Positions 24,785 to 36,241 of a stretch of DNA of 64,000 bases are shown piece after piece. The notes under the pieces are model-generated. The model did not search any database. It was not told the origin of the DNA and was given only the letters and a program-made list of their open reading frames with translations. Origin of the DNA: Przewalskia tangutica (Eukaryota; Streptophyta; Magnoliopsida; Solanales; Solanaceae). The position numbers and the translations under genes are program-made. The stretch's first letter is position 1. Each line of letters starts with the position of its first letter. The stretch is from assembly GCA_029844215.1 (NCBI GenBank), contig CM056738.1, forward strand, positions 71,168,093 to 71,232,092, given 5' to 3'.

Positions 24785-25334
24785 AATATATTGCATGCAA
24801 GAAATCAGATGGGGGGGACACTTGTCACCCTCCCAAGGTCTTTTAAAGAAAAATCGACTTTTCTAAGTTTTTCGCCCAAAAATCCGCCTCGGCGCGCGGC
24901 CCGCCTCGGCGCGCTGGCTCTCCATGACCTCTGCGAACTTTGGCGCGCGAGCTCGCTGTCTGGCGCGTGGCTGCAACTTCAGCGACCCCTCGGTACTTTC
25001 GGCGCGCGACCTGCATCCGGCCGCGGCACCGCGCGCTTTGTCGAAACACATTTGTCCATTGCGCCTTGAACTTGTAACTCTCATAACTCCTACTCCGGCG
25101 TCCTATCGGCGAACGGTTGGTTGCGTTGGAATATAGACTCCACGAACTAAGCCCTAGGCCTTTGAAACACTTAGGAACTCTCAATGTATCGGGTCATAAC
25201 CCGCATCAAAGTTGACTAAAACCCGTCCGGAATAATCCATCAACCTATCCTTTGAAAATTTTAAGTCTTACATGCTTTCGTACGCTCTCATACGTAGGGT
25301 CAGGACTACGGGGTATAACATTCTCCCCCCTTAG

Positions 25335-28300
25335 AAACATTCATCCCGAATGTTCCTTCTAGGTTTACTCAAATCACAACATCGACATAGACCCTCTTAA
25401 CTGTTCTTTTGCAAATAAAGAAGCTCCGCGAGCCACAACATAATGAAGCGTAAATGCTAAATCAAAACTAACAAGCAGGAAAGTGGGTTACCTGGAGGTA
25501 TAGGAAATAGGTGAGGGTACTTCTTCATCATGTCATCCTCTGCTTCCCACGTCATTTCCTCCTGTTTCGTTCGCCATAGGACCTTGACGGAAGCGCGTCT
25601 TTCGTCCGAAGTCGCTAACGACGATCGAGTATCGCTATGGGACTCTCTCATACGATAACTCCTGCGTCACTTGTACATCATGAACCGGTGCACTCTAGAT
25701 GGATCTCCATACATTTCATAACATGGACACATGGAAAATTGGATGTACCGCCTCCAAATCGGATGGCAGATCTAACTCATAGCAACCGCCTACCTACGGA
25801 CAATCCGATACGGTCGATGTACCTTGGGCTAAGCTTCCCTTCTTTCCAAATCTCGACGCCGCCGTGGCGATACCTTAGAAAAACCCAATCGTCATCTCAA
25901 ATTCCAAGTGTCGACGCCGATGGTAGTGCGCATCGACTTTGCCGACTCGAGCCGCAACAACCGCTCTGGATAAGCTTCACTTATCCATTCTGTGAACTAA
26001 GTCCGGCCCGACTAATCGAACTTCTCCCACTCGAACCGACTATCGGTGACTGTACTTCCTCCCGTATAAGGCCTCGTAAGGCGTCGTCGAATCTTGGAAT
26101 GGTAGTTGTTGTAAGCAAACTCCAAGAGGCAATTGATCCTCCGGCTACCCACGAAATCAATAACACAAGCCCGCATATCCTCGAGTGTCGGATAGTGCGC
26201 GGCTGTCCGTCGGTCACGAGGATGAAACGCCGTCTCGAGACTCACTGTGTCCCTAATCCACGAAAAGACCTCGAGTTAGCCGAGAACCGGGCTCCTCTAT
26301 TCGATATAATCGACACCGGGACTCGTGCGATCTCACAATCTCTCTAATATATAATCGGCATAGTCCTCGGTGAGAACGTCGTTCGCCGGAAGAAAATGGT
26401 GATTTAAATCGACTGTCGACAATCACCCAAATGGAATCATGCTTATACGGTGGTAGGTAGCCCCGTAATAAAATCCATATTTATCACCTCACACTTCCAA
26501 GTCGAATATCAATAGCTCGCAATGCCCACCGGGCTTACGGTGCTCAATCTTAACTGGCGACGATTCGCACGCGTGCCACGAACTCCATGGCGTCCTCTTT
26601 AGGCCATCCCACCAATACACGATTCGAGGTCATGATACATCTTAGTCGACCGGATGAATAGAATAACGAGCACCGTGTGCCTCACGAGAATCTGGCGAAG
26701 TCTGTCCGCATCGGGAACACACAACCGGCCTCGAATCTTAGCACCCGTGCGCTACCTCAAATAGACTTTTCTCCTTACGGAGGCTGCGTCGATGCCGTAC
26801 CAAAATCGGATCCTCATATCGCCTCTTCACCTCGCCGACGATGGAAGACTCGGCAACCTCTCGAACCCGAATTCCGTCACTATCGAGAATCAACCAAACG
26901 AACCCCGAGGCTCATTGGCGATGTAACTCTCGGACCATATCCTCTTCTCCGGTGAACATCAGACATACTACCCATCGATCTGCGACTAAGGGCATCTGTA
27001 ACTATATTGGCCTTCCCTGGGTGGTACAGAATATCAACATCGTAATCCTTAAGTAGCTCCAACCACCGTCTCTGTCGCAAGTTCGACTCATACGGTGAAG
27101 ATGTCTTGGAGACTCTTGTGGTGCGTGTAAATGTCCACATGAACTCCATATAAATAATGTCTCGGATCTTGAGGCATGAATCATCGCGCCAACTCTAAGT
27201 CATGTGTGGGATAGTTCTTCTCATGCTTCCAAAGCCGTCGAGACGTAAGCTATAACTCTGTAGTCTTTGCGTCAACGCACTCAAGCCCGACACTGGCGTC
27301 ACAAGAAACCATATATCCATCTAAGCCCTGCGGAAGAGTAAGAAGCTGGGCGGTCGCCAACTTCTCCTCTAGCAATCGGAAACTTTCCTCACAGTATCCG
27401 TCCGGAACATACCGCTTACGAGTCACTTAGTCAAAATCTTTGAGATAGAAGCAAACTTCTACAAACCTCCGATAATAACTCGAGTGCCCAAAAGCTGCGC
27501 ATGCCGGTGTAGTGGAGTGCAGGCCAAGTCTTATCGCTTCAATCTTATTTGTATCAACGAATACCATGGCCCGATAACATGCCCTAAGAAAGCCAGCCGA
27601 CGCCAACTAACTCGCGCCGAGAACTTGGCATACAATCGGTCTCGGAGGACTCCCAATACCGTCCTCAAATGATCTGTATGCTCCTGCTCTGTGCGCGAAT
27701 ATACCAAGATATCATCGATAAACACTATAACGAACATATCCAAGAATGGCCTGAATACTCTATTCATCAAATCCATGAATACTGCTGGGGCGTTGGTCAA
27801 CCCGAAAGACATCACCCTGAACTCATAGTGCCCATACCGGGTCCTGAATGCAGTCTTTAGGATATCTGTCTCTCTAACTCGCACTGATGATAACTGCATC
27901 GCAGTCTATCTTGGAAAAACACTTTGCACCACTGTTGGTCAAACAAATCGTCAATCACGGGGAGGATATCATTCTTGATAATTACCTTGTTTAGTGCACT
28001 GTAATCAATACACATACGCAGCGTCCATCCTTCTTCTTTACAAATAACACGGTGCTCCCGGGGAGAAACACTTGGCCTAATAAAGCCTTTCTCCAAAGAA
28101 ATCTTTCATGGTCCTTCATTCCTTCAACTCGGCGGGTGCCATCTGTATGGCGGAATAGATATCGGTCGAGTGTCGGCGCCAAATCAATACAAAACTCAAT
28201 CTCCTCTCGGGAGGATACGAAGCTTCGTCTTGGAATACGCCTGAAACTCTCTAACAACCGGATCGATGAAGGTTCGGTACCTCACCTCGATGTCGAATAC

Positions 28301-28360
28301 CCGAACGGATGGTAGATATACCCTTCCGCACCATCTTCCAGCCTTGAGGTAAGAAATAAA
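25335..28360 (-). pseudogene. Tekay pol: RT, RNase H, integrase, chromodomain (heavily broken)
   Basis: On the minus strand, from high to low coordinates: RT (CIDYSALNKVIIKND, IDDLFDQ, then YGHYEFRVMSFGLTNAP and FIDDILVYSRT, 28260-27530) with the catalytic IDD intact; the end of RNase H and its linker (QRRWLELLKDYDVDILYHPGK, near 27080-26960); integrase remnants (AFHPRDRRTAAHYPTLEDM and FAYNNYHSKI, near 26240-26030); and a chromodomain piece (VKVLWRTKQEEMTWEAEDDM, near 25580-25520) that in chromoviruses guides integration. Short indels break the frame every 100-300 bp. Plus-strand reading frames here are shadows. Confidence 0.85.
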
Positions 28361-28361
28361 C

Positions 28362-29795
28362 TTACCCGCCGGCGATGCGAGATTCCCTTCCACTCGATAA
28401 CCGGCTCACCAGAAGCGGAACCGAACTAATCTCTCTACAATCCACGTTGGCATAGCAAGATGCTAGCCAATCCATACCCATAATCACATCAAAGTCTGTC
28501 ATATCCAACTCTATCAAGTCGGCTAGAGTCTGACGGCTATCTATAGTCACAGGGCAAGCCTTATACACCCGCTCAGCTACCACTGAATCACCTACTGGCG
28601 TAGCCACCTCAAAAGGTCTTATGGACTCGGGCTCTATCCCTATTCTACTGGCAATATGAGGAGATATGTAGGACAAGGTAGAACCTGGATCTATCAAAGC
28701 ATATACATCACAGCAAGAAACCAACAATGTACCTGTGACGACATCTGGCGACGCCTCCTGGTCCTGTCGACTGGACATAGCATATATGCGGTTCTGAGGA
28801 CCGCTAGAACTGGAACCCCTACCACGACCTCTGCCGCGGCCTGCTGGCCCATAAGTACCCTGCCCTCCGGGGCGTATAACCATCGAAGATGAAGATCCAA
28901 AGAATGCACCCGTCGGCTGAACGTAATGCTCCCGCGCTGGGGCGGACAATCCTTCTTGAGATGGCCTGCTGCCACAAGAGTAACATGCTCTCGAACCCAT
29001 ACGGCACTCGCCGGATGAGACCTACCGCATCGAACACAGAGGTAGGTGGTCTCGATTAGTCTGGTCTGCCTCGCGAAAACACGAAGTCACGGAGCCACCT
29101 GCTCCGAATAACCCTGGATCGGACCTCGCCGGACAGCGAGAAGGAGCACTCTGTCTGGTGGAATGTGGACCTAGTCTGCTTTGGCCGCCTCGAAATCGCC
29201 ACGAGCTGCGTCACGACCTCTTGGTGGCCCAATCTAGGCGATCTCGCCTGCTCTCAATCCGCGTAAATGCGCTGCATCTGGCAATATCCATCCTCGGTGA
29301 AGAGCCACCCCAAGCGTCGATGTCATACGACGGTCTAACCGTCATATCGATGAACCATGCGCCATGTCGCCTACTATGGTGTGCGCATATCTGGCCAAGG
29401 AGTCGAACTCCAGGCTGTACTCCCTGATAGTCCTCCCGTCCTGTCTCAAGGTCAAGAACCTATCTACACGAGCTCTCCTCACCTCAGGAGGCAAGAAGTG
29501 GTCTAGGAACGCCTCCGTGAACTCCTCCCAATCAGCTGGAAGAGCATCCTCACCTCGACAATACCATGACTCAAACAGTTCGCAATATCGCGTAACGGTG
29601 AAAGCTAGTATAACGACTCGATCCCGATGCCTAAGGACTGCGTGGTCCGTCTGAATCGTTTGACAAACTCCTGCGGATCCTCCTCAAATCTCGAACCATA
29701 GAACTCGGGTGGGTAAAAACCCAAGAAATCCCGAATACGTAAACTGTCGGCTCTAGGGTTGGCCGCCTGCTCCTGTCGGCGCTGCCCTGCCACTA
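28362..29795 (-). pseudogene. Tekay gag C-terminal part and protease
   Basis: The gag core reads FLGFYPPEFYGSRFEEDPQEF (up to 29793) and RGEDALPADWEEFTEAFLDHF (near 29560). A damaged zinc knuckle (ACYSCGS) lies near 28985, a Gly/Arg-rich linker near 28800, and the protease with ALIDPGSTLSYIS (the DPGS form usual in Tekay elements) and IMGMDWLASC after that. The frame from 29000 to 28362 is open (212 codons). The N-terminal part of gag lies beyond the solo LTR at 33044-33288. Confidence 0.85.
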
Positions 29796-32700
29796 TGTCA
29801 CGACCCAGCCCCGGGGCTATGATCGTATCTCAGGGGTACCACTGTCGGTATATGTCGAGAGAATAGCGTGGAACATACATAACATTACTTAGAAAAAAGG
29901 GTAACATTCTTGGCGGTAGATAAAGCGCTTATAAAACATACTTAAACAAAAGTATAGTAATACAACTGGTTCTTATAGCCCAAAACACCAACGTGACTAC
30001 AGACCTCTAGGAATAACAACTGTGGCGGGACAGGGCCCCGCCATACCCCCTGAATGTACAAAAGTCTATAACCTCAGGGAATCATACCAAAAGACAAGCC
30101 TCCGGAGAGATGGAGCTTGCCAAGAAATGAGCAGTGATCCTAAGAGTGCGAACCCGAAGTTACGTATCTCGACTGCGGCGTGAACGCAGCCGAAAGGAGG
30201 TCGATCTACAGTACCAAGTATGTGAAACGAAAATCAGTAATGAATTCATAATAGCATATATATAAAGCGGGAGACATGTATGATAGCCAAACTACGATTA
30301 CAACATATACGCGACCATGTCAAGTCGGGGACTCACGCCTCTAAGTCATCACTCAAATATAACCATAGGTCTCATGCCCATAATATCAATCGTGCGGTGG
30401 AATTCCTTCCTCGGCTGCCGATCTATGATATAACAACACTAAGGAGTACATATGAATACTAGATCCCACTGTATCATAAGAACTGCGAGGCAAATGCGAA
30501 GGCATAGCTACGAGATCCACCTGCGTCCTCAATCGGCCGGGCAAGTACGAAAGCCAACTACGGATCCACCGTGCAACAATACTATAATCGAAATCACGGT
30601 GGCCGGGGCAAGTCGATAGCCTCTACCAGATCCACCTGCGTCACATCGGCCGGGGCAATCGTGACTAACCACGAGATCCACTGCATCACACCACCGCCTA
30701 ACACGGCCAAGGCGGAAAGCCAACTACGGATCCACCTGCATCACGTCTCGGCCGGGCGGTGCGAGGGCTAACTACTAGATCCACCTGCGTGATGAGACCT
30801 CATGGAGAGCTAATCCATGGAATAATCATCAGCGGAAACGAACCCTCATCATGGCGCGTACGTGGAATCCTCCATCACCAGTGCGCCCAAATAGACTCAT
30901 AATTACATGCTTTTAATTCGGTGCAATACCATGCCTTTATATAAACAAAGACAATTACCATGCCTTCTTTTCACATAAACCAAGAGAATTCTTATTTAAG
31001 CAAGCCAAAGTACTTTTCAAGGCACACATAGAATAATTCTCAATTAAACAAGCCAAAGTACTATGTACGTACATTCTTTTCGAAAGCCTCCTTTTTATGT
31101 AAAATCCAAGATACTAACACTCGTAGTATCGAGGCGTGTCTATTTTTCAAAGTAAGTTACTACACCTTTAGACAAATCATTTCATAGCTTGAAACCAAGT
31201 AACTTCAATTTTCCCACAATCTAGACAACTTATGTTCATTAATCAAAATAGACAACTTTCATAACCTTCCATAAAGTTATTATAACCAACTTCCCATAAA
31301 GCCGTTATACTAACTTTATGCTTTAGAAATTTACGACATCCTTATCCATTCATAAGGCCGTTATAACTAACTTCTCATAAAGCCGTTATAACTCCTTATG
31401 AACCATTTCGTTCTTTTACTAGCCAAGAGGCTTATACTTCAAACAAATTCATACAATTTTCAAAATACTTCAAGCCTCTTATCCTTTAGAAAACAAGTTT
31501 CTTACCTCCAAAAATTTAAGTCTCTTATCTTTTAGAATAATTCAATATTCAATACTTTCACACCAAAAGTACTCTATACTTCATTAGGTCAAGAAAATCC
31601 TTGTCTATCTTATTTAGGATAAACCATTCTTTAAGAAAAAGCGGGTTAACTTCTTAACCCAACCAACTTAGACATTTCTTAAAACAAGTCAAGTATAACA
31701 AAAGGATTTACTTCATTCAAAACACGTACGTCTACCGTACTATATAGTTATAACTACTCATTCTCAAAGGATAAGAAAGTTTCCACATACCTCTTTGGTC
31801 AATCCACTTGCTAAGCTCAAACTACCGCAAGTAATATGCCAACCTATAATAACCATAATACGTTTATTAACCTCTAATTTCAATGTAGGAATTATCTAAG
31901 TTCAAAGCCCCTAAATTCTATGGAAAATTGGGCAGCATTTCCTTTGTTTCTACATACTTTGCCACCTTTTTAAGGTCCGAATTCAACATCCAAACGCCAC
32001 TTCTTAGGCCCAACAATCTAAACAATCTCAAGGGGATTACACACCTAAACTTGGGTGTGTAAAATTCTGCCCCAAAAGGTAAAACAATTAACTTAACAAG
32101 TCTAAGGTAGTTTTTAGGCTACAACATGCTCACATAATTTTCTTAACCAATTCTTTCACATCCAAACCATATTTCTTACATGCAATGACTCTAAGAACAT
32201 TATTCACTACCACAAGTTCTTTCTTCTTAACATGCAACACTAGAAACTAATTCTAAAGGAAGAAATGTTACCTTAAAGTTTTAGTCAAACTTATTCCAAA
32301 TATTTTTGCTATCTTCCTTGCCAAGAACACCACCAACAAGCTAGCCACAAGCTTCCTTCTTGTTCTTAACTTTTCAGATTTTTCCTAAGGCTAGAATTTC
32401 TCTTGGAATTTTAGAGAGAAGGAGGAGCTTGAACATTTAAGAGAGAAGGGAGAGCTTTTGTCCAAGAGAGAGATGAAGTATGACCAAGTCTTGAAGACTT
32501 GGTCAATATAGTGCATGCAAAATCAGATGGGGGGGAGGGGGGGGGGGACACTTGTCACCCTCCCAAGGTCTTTTAAAAGAAAAATCTGACTTTTCCTAAG
32601 TTTTTCGCGAGAATCCCGCGGCCTGCTTCCCGTGGCGCGCAGACTCTGCGGACCCTCGGATCTTCCGCGCGGCCTCGCTTTCCGGCGCGCGCTGAAACTT

Positions 32701-33038
32701 CAGCGACCCTCGATACATTCGGCGCGCTGCCTGCATCCGCGCGCGGCCACCGCCTCTGTCAAAACACATTTTTGTCCGACTGCGCACTGAACTTGTAAGT
32801 CTCATAACTTTCTACTCCGACGCCCTATCGACGAACAATTGGTTGCGTTGGAATCTAGACTCAACGAACTACACCTGGGCCTTTGAAACACTTAGGAATT
32901 CTCAATGTGCGGGTCATAACCGCCTCAAAGTCTACTAAAACCCGTGCGGAACAATCAGTCAACCTATCCTTTGGAAATTTTAAGTCTTACATGCTTTAAA
33001 TGCGCTCTCATCGTAGGGTCGAGAACTACGGTATAACA
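29796..33038 (-). mobile_element. Solo LTR of a related Tekay-type family inserted in gag
   Basis: 3243 bp with the same ends as the host LTRs (TGTCACGACCC on the left, GTATAACA on the right), flanked by CACTA on both sides (29791-29795 and 33039-33043). It has a different internal tandem repeat (about 30495-30795, roughly 60-bp units with 'gatccacctgcgt'). No internal domain and no partner LTR are present, so it is a solo LTR left by recombination. It is a separate, later insertion and not a third LTR of the host element. Confidence 0.9.
30495..30795. repeat. Tandem repeat in the solo LTR (about 60-bp units)
   Basis: Five or six degenerate units with 'cggccggggcaa' and 'ctacgagatccacctgcgt'. 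Its position in the LTR matches that of the 52-55-bp array in the flanking LTRs, but the unit is different. Confidence 0.7.
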
Positions 33039-33043
33039 CACTA

Positions 33044-33496
33044 TCTGGTCGATGGCGAATCTGTTCCCGTAATCTGCGTACTCGGACCACATTGTGGGGT
33101 TTGGAGGCTCGTCTGCGCGGTATCGATGGCGCGTCCGTGCGCCTCAAACTCTGCGAGGCGGCGGCGTGGAACTCGCCGCCCTAAACATCATCTGGTAAGG
33201 ATGGGCTGTGCCCTCGTGACTCTCCGCGTCCCACTAGCGGTACCTCACCGCCTTGCCGCACGGGCGCGGTTGCCTTGCGTGGAGGCATAACTGATACATA
33301 AAGGAAAACATCAGAGGAGGTTCAACCTATAACTCAGCTCTATTGCAATATCTTAGAGTGAAAGAATGGAAACCAATCCTAAATATCCTGCGACCTCACG
33401 ATTATAGATGTGGTGCGACACACCGATAATCAAGACTCTACTAGACACGCGATGCGTGGACACTTTCCGAGGACTAATCGCTCACGATACCACTTT
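33044..33496 (-). pseudogene. Tekay gag N-terminus and 5' leader
   Basis: A minus-strand ATG at 33288 opens MPPRKATAPVRQ, the usual MPPR-type gag start. After about 35 codons the frame breaks. The segment ends at the CACTA duplication of the solo LTR. 33290-33496 is the untranslated leader with the degenerate primer site next to the LTR. Confidence 0.7.
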
Positions 33497-36241
33497 TGTC
33501 ACGACCGAGCCAGGTCGCGGCCCGGTACCTGCAGGGGTACCTCGGTATATGTCAGAGAATAGCAACGAAACATACATAACACATAACTTATAAAAAGGTA
33601 AACATCACTGGTCAGCCGATAAGGATGTCTTCCATAAAACATTCTTTAAACAGAAGTATAGTAGTACAATGGGTTCTTATAGCCCAAAACACATAGGTGA
33701 CCACAGATCTCTAAAGATAACAACTGTGGCGGGACAGGGCCCCGCCATACCCCTGAATGTACAAAATACCTATAGCATCAGGGAATATCCGTACGATAGA
33801 CAAGCTGGGAGGATGGAGCTTCGACAGGAATAGTGATCCTAGAACGAGGATCCTCAATGCCTTTACCACTGCGGCATGACGCGGCCCAGAGAAGGGTCGA
33901 TACACTGATATGTACCAAGTATGTAAAGTTGGAAATCTTGTAATAATGATATCATAAGTCTAAGAGTAAGCTGGAGTCATGGAATACAATAAAATACCTT
34001 TTACTGTGCCTTACTAACAATGAGAGTGACAAGTATATAAATATAATACTGCATAAAATAGGGGCCTTAGGATCAAAGCAGTACCTCGCAGTAGTATCAA
34101 TAAGCACCCTACTCGCGGGACTATTTCACGAATAGGTCCTGTGGACCGCGTGAGGTATTCCGCATAGTTTGTACCGCGCGTGGGACTATTTCACCGCGTA
34201 AGCCCATAAGGACTCGCGTGAGGTATTCCTCGCATCGTGGGTAGCAAATCCACGGAGCAGGTGGTATAACGATCTTGGGGACTTTCCGCCGGATATACTC
34301 TTACCACAGGCGGATGGTATAACGATCTTGGGGCTTGCCGCCGGATATACTCTTAATCAGGCGGTGGTATAACGATCTTGGGGCTTGCCGCCGGATATAC
34401 TCTTACTTGAAGAAGGTGGTATGGCGATCTTGGGGCTTGCCCGCCGGACATACTCTTACCAGAGTAGGTGGTATAACGATCTTGGGGCTTGCCCCTCAGA
34501 TATACTCTTACCCTAGCTCAAACTGTCATCGTATCATAATCATAAATAAGTTAAGAAAACTTATAACTTCTTATTAGTCTTGTTCATATACCCTCTCATT
34601 TTAGTTTACTTAAGGAACTTAATCATATCTTTAATAAAGAAAAGCGGAATTTAACCCAAGTACTACATACTTCAATTCTTTTAAAAGTGACTCTTTTTCA
34701 TACATAAAGCTCTTGGGAAATTGATGCCTTAAAATCAATTTGCCTTTCATAAATCAAATCATTTGTCCTTACTTGTCTTACTTAGAGTAAATCTCTTCTC
34801 ATTAATCTTTTATAAAGCTAATAAACCAACTTCCCATAAAGTTGTTATATTAACCCTTCACTTTAGTAAAACTACACTTTTCCCCTAACTAAGGGACTTA
34901 TACATTCTTAAATCGACACAAGTCTTTATATACTTAAAACAAGTAAGAATACCAAATCTTGTCGTCTACGTACTACGATTACATCTATTCATGCTCAAGA
35001 GATAGGAAAGCTTCACATACCTCTTTGGTCAATCCACTTGCTAAGTCCAAACTACCGCAAGTAATATGTCAACCTAAAATAACCATGATACGTTTATTAA
35101 CCTCTAATCTTAATGTAGAACAATCCAAGTTCAAAGTCACTAAATTCTATGGAAAATTGGGCAGCATTTCCTTTGTTTCTACTCACTTTGCCACATTTCT
35201 CAAGGCCGAATTTATCATCCAATTGCCACATTTAAGGCTCAATCAATCCAACAATTCAAAGGGGATTACACACCTAAACTTGGGTGTGTAAAATTCTGCC
35301 CATAAGTTACAACAATTCACTTAACAATTCTAAGGTAGTTTTTAGGCTACAACATGCTCATAATCTCTTCTTAACCCATTTTTCATATCCAAACCACATT
35401 TCTAGCATCTGATGACTCTAGAGCATTATTTACTACCACAAGTTCTTTCTTCTTAACATGCAACACTATAAACTAAATCTAAAGGAAGAATCATTACCTT
35501 AGAGTTTTAGCCAAACTTATTCCAAATATTTTTCTAGCTTCCTTGCCAAGAACACCACCACAAGCTAGCCACAAGCTTCCTTTTTTGTTCTTAACTTTTC
35601 AGATTTTTCCTTAGGCTTGGATTTCCTTTGGAAATGTAGAGAGAAGGAGGAGCTGATTTTTAGAGAGAGGGAGAGAAATTGGAAGATGACCAAGTCTTCA
35701 AGACTTGGTCAATATATTGCATGCAAGAAATCAGATGGGGGGGACACTTGTCACCCTCCCAAGGTCTTTAAAGAAAAATTTGACTTTTAAGTTTTTCGCC
35801 CAAAAATCCGCCTCGGCGCGCAGCCCTTCTCGGCCGCACTGAAACCTCCGCAGCCTCTCTGAACTTTCGGCGCCGCGACCCTGCTGTCCTGGCGCCGCGG
35901 CGCTGCAACTTCAGCGACCCCTCAGTACTTTCGGCGCCGCGGCCCTGTCGCCTTTGTCCGAAACACATTTCTGTCCGACTGCGCACTGAACTTGTAACTC
36001 TCATAACTTCCTACTCCGACGTCCTATCGACGAACGGTTGGTTGCGTTGGAATCTAGACTCCACGAACTACGCCCTAGGCCTTTGAAATACTTAGGAACT
36101 CTCAATGTATCGGGTCATAACCCGCATCAAAGTTGACTAAAACCCGTCCGGAATAATCCGTCAACCTATCCTTTGAAAATTTTAAGTCTTACATGCTTTC
36201 GTACGCTCTCATACGTAGGGTCAGGACTACGGGGTATAACA
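33497..36241 (-). repeat. 5' LTR of the Tekay-type gypsy element
   Basis: 2745 bp, with the same landmarks as 22579-25320: tandem repeat 34258-34513, palindrome 35688-35710, GC-rich block 35800-35960, terminal TGTTATACCCCGTAG on the minus strand. Differences from its partner are mostly 1-4-bp indels in GC-rich stretches. Confidence 0.93.

Larger units (their letters stand above)
22579..25320 (-). repeat. 3' LTR of the Tekay-type gypsy element
   Basis: 2742 bp. It has a tandem repeat at 23323-23582, an AT-rich body, a palindrome at 24762-24784 beside a TATA-like box, and a GC-rich block (24885-25050). Near-identical to 33497-36241. Confidence 0.93.
22579..36241 (-). mobile_element. Ty3/gypsy chromovirus (Tekay type) with a nested solo LTR
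   Basis: LTRs at 22579-25320 and 33497-36241 (about 2.74 kb each, close to identical over long stretches), flanked by GTTCT on both sides (22574-22578 and 36242-36246). On the minus strand the LTR starts TGTTATACCCCGTAG and ends GGTCGTGACA. The polypurine tract TAAGGGGGGAGAA is at 25321-25333. The primer site beside the 5' LTR reads TGGTATCGTGAG, a poor match to tRNA-Met. Gag, protease, RT, RNase H, integrase and a chromodomain follow on the minus strand with many short frame breaks. A related solo LTR (29796-33038) cuts gag. Chromodomain plus DPGS-type protease fit the Tekay clade. Confidence 0.93.

Noticed and set aside
25637..26347. Plus-strand open frame of 236 codons
   Set aside because: It is antisense to the Tekay integrase/chromodomain region, with no domain of its own; a shadow frame in GC-rich DNA.
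29796..36241. LTR pair 29796-33038 / 33497-36241 as one short element
   Set aside because: The inner LTR has its own CACTA repeats and a different tandem array; the outer pair 22579-25320 / 33497-36241 shares GTTCT.
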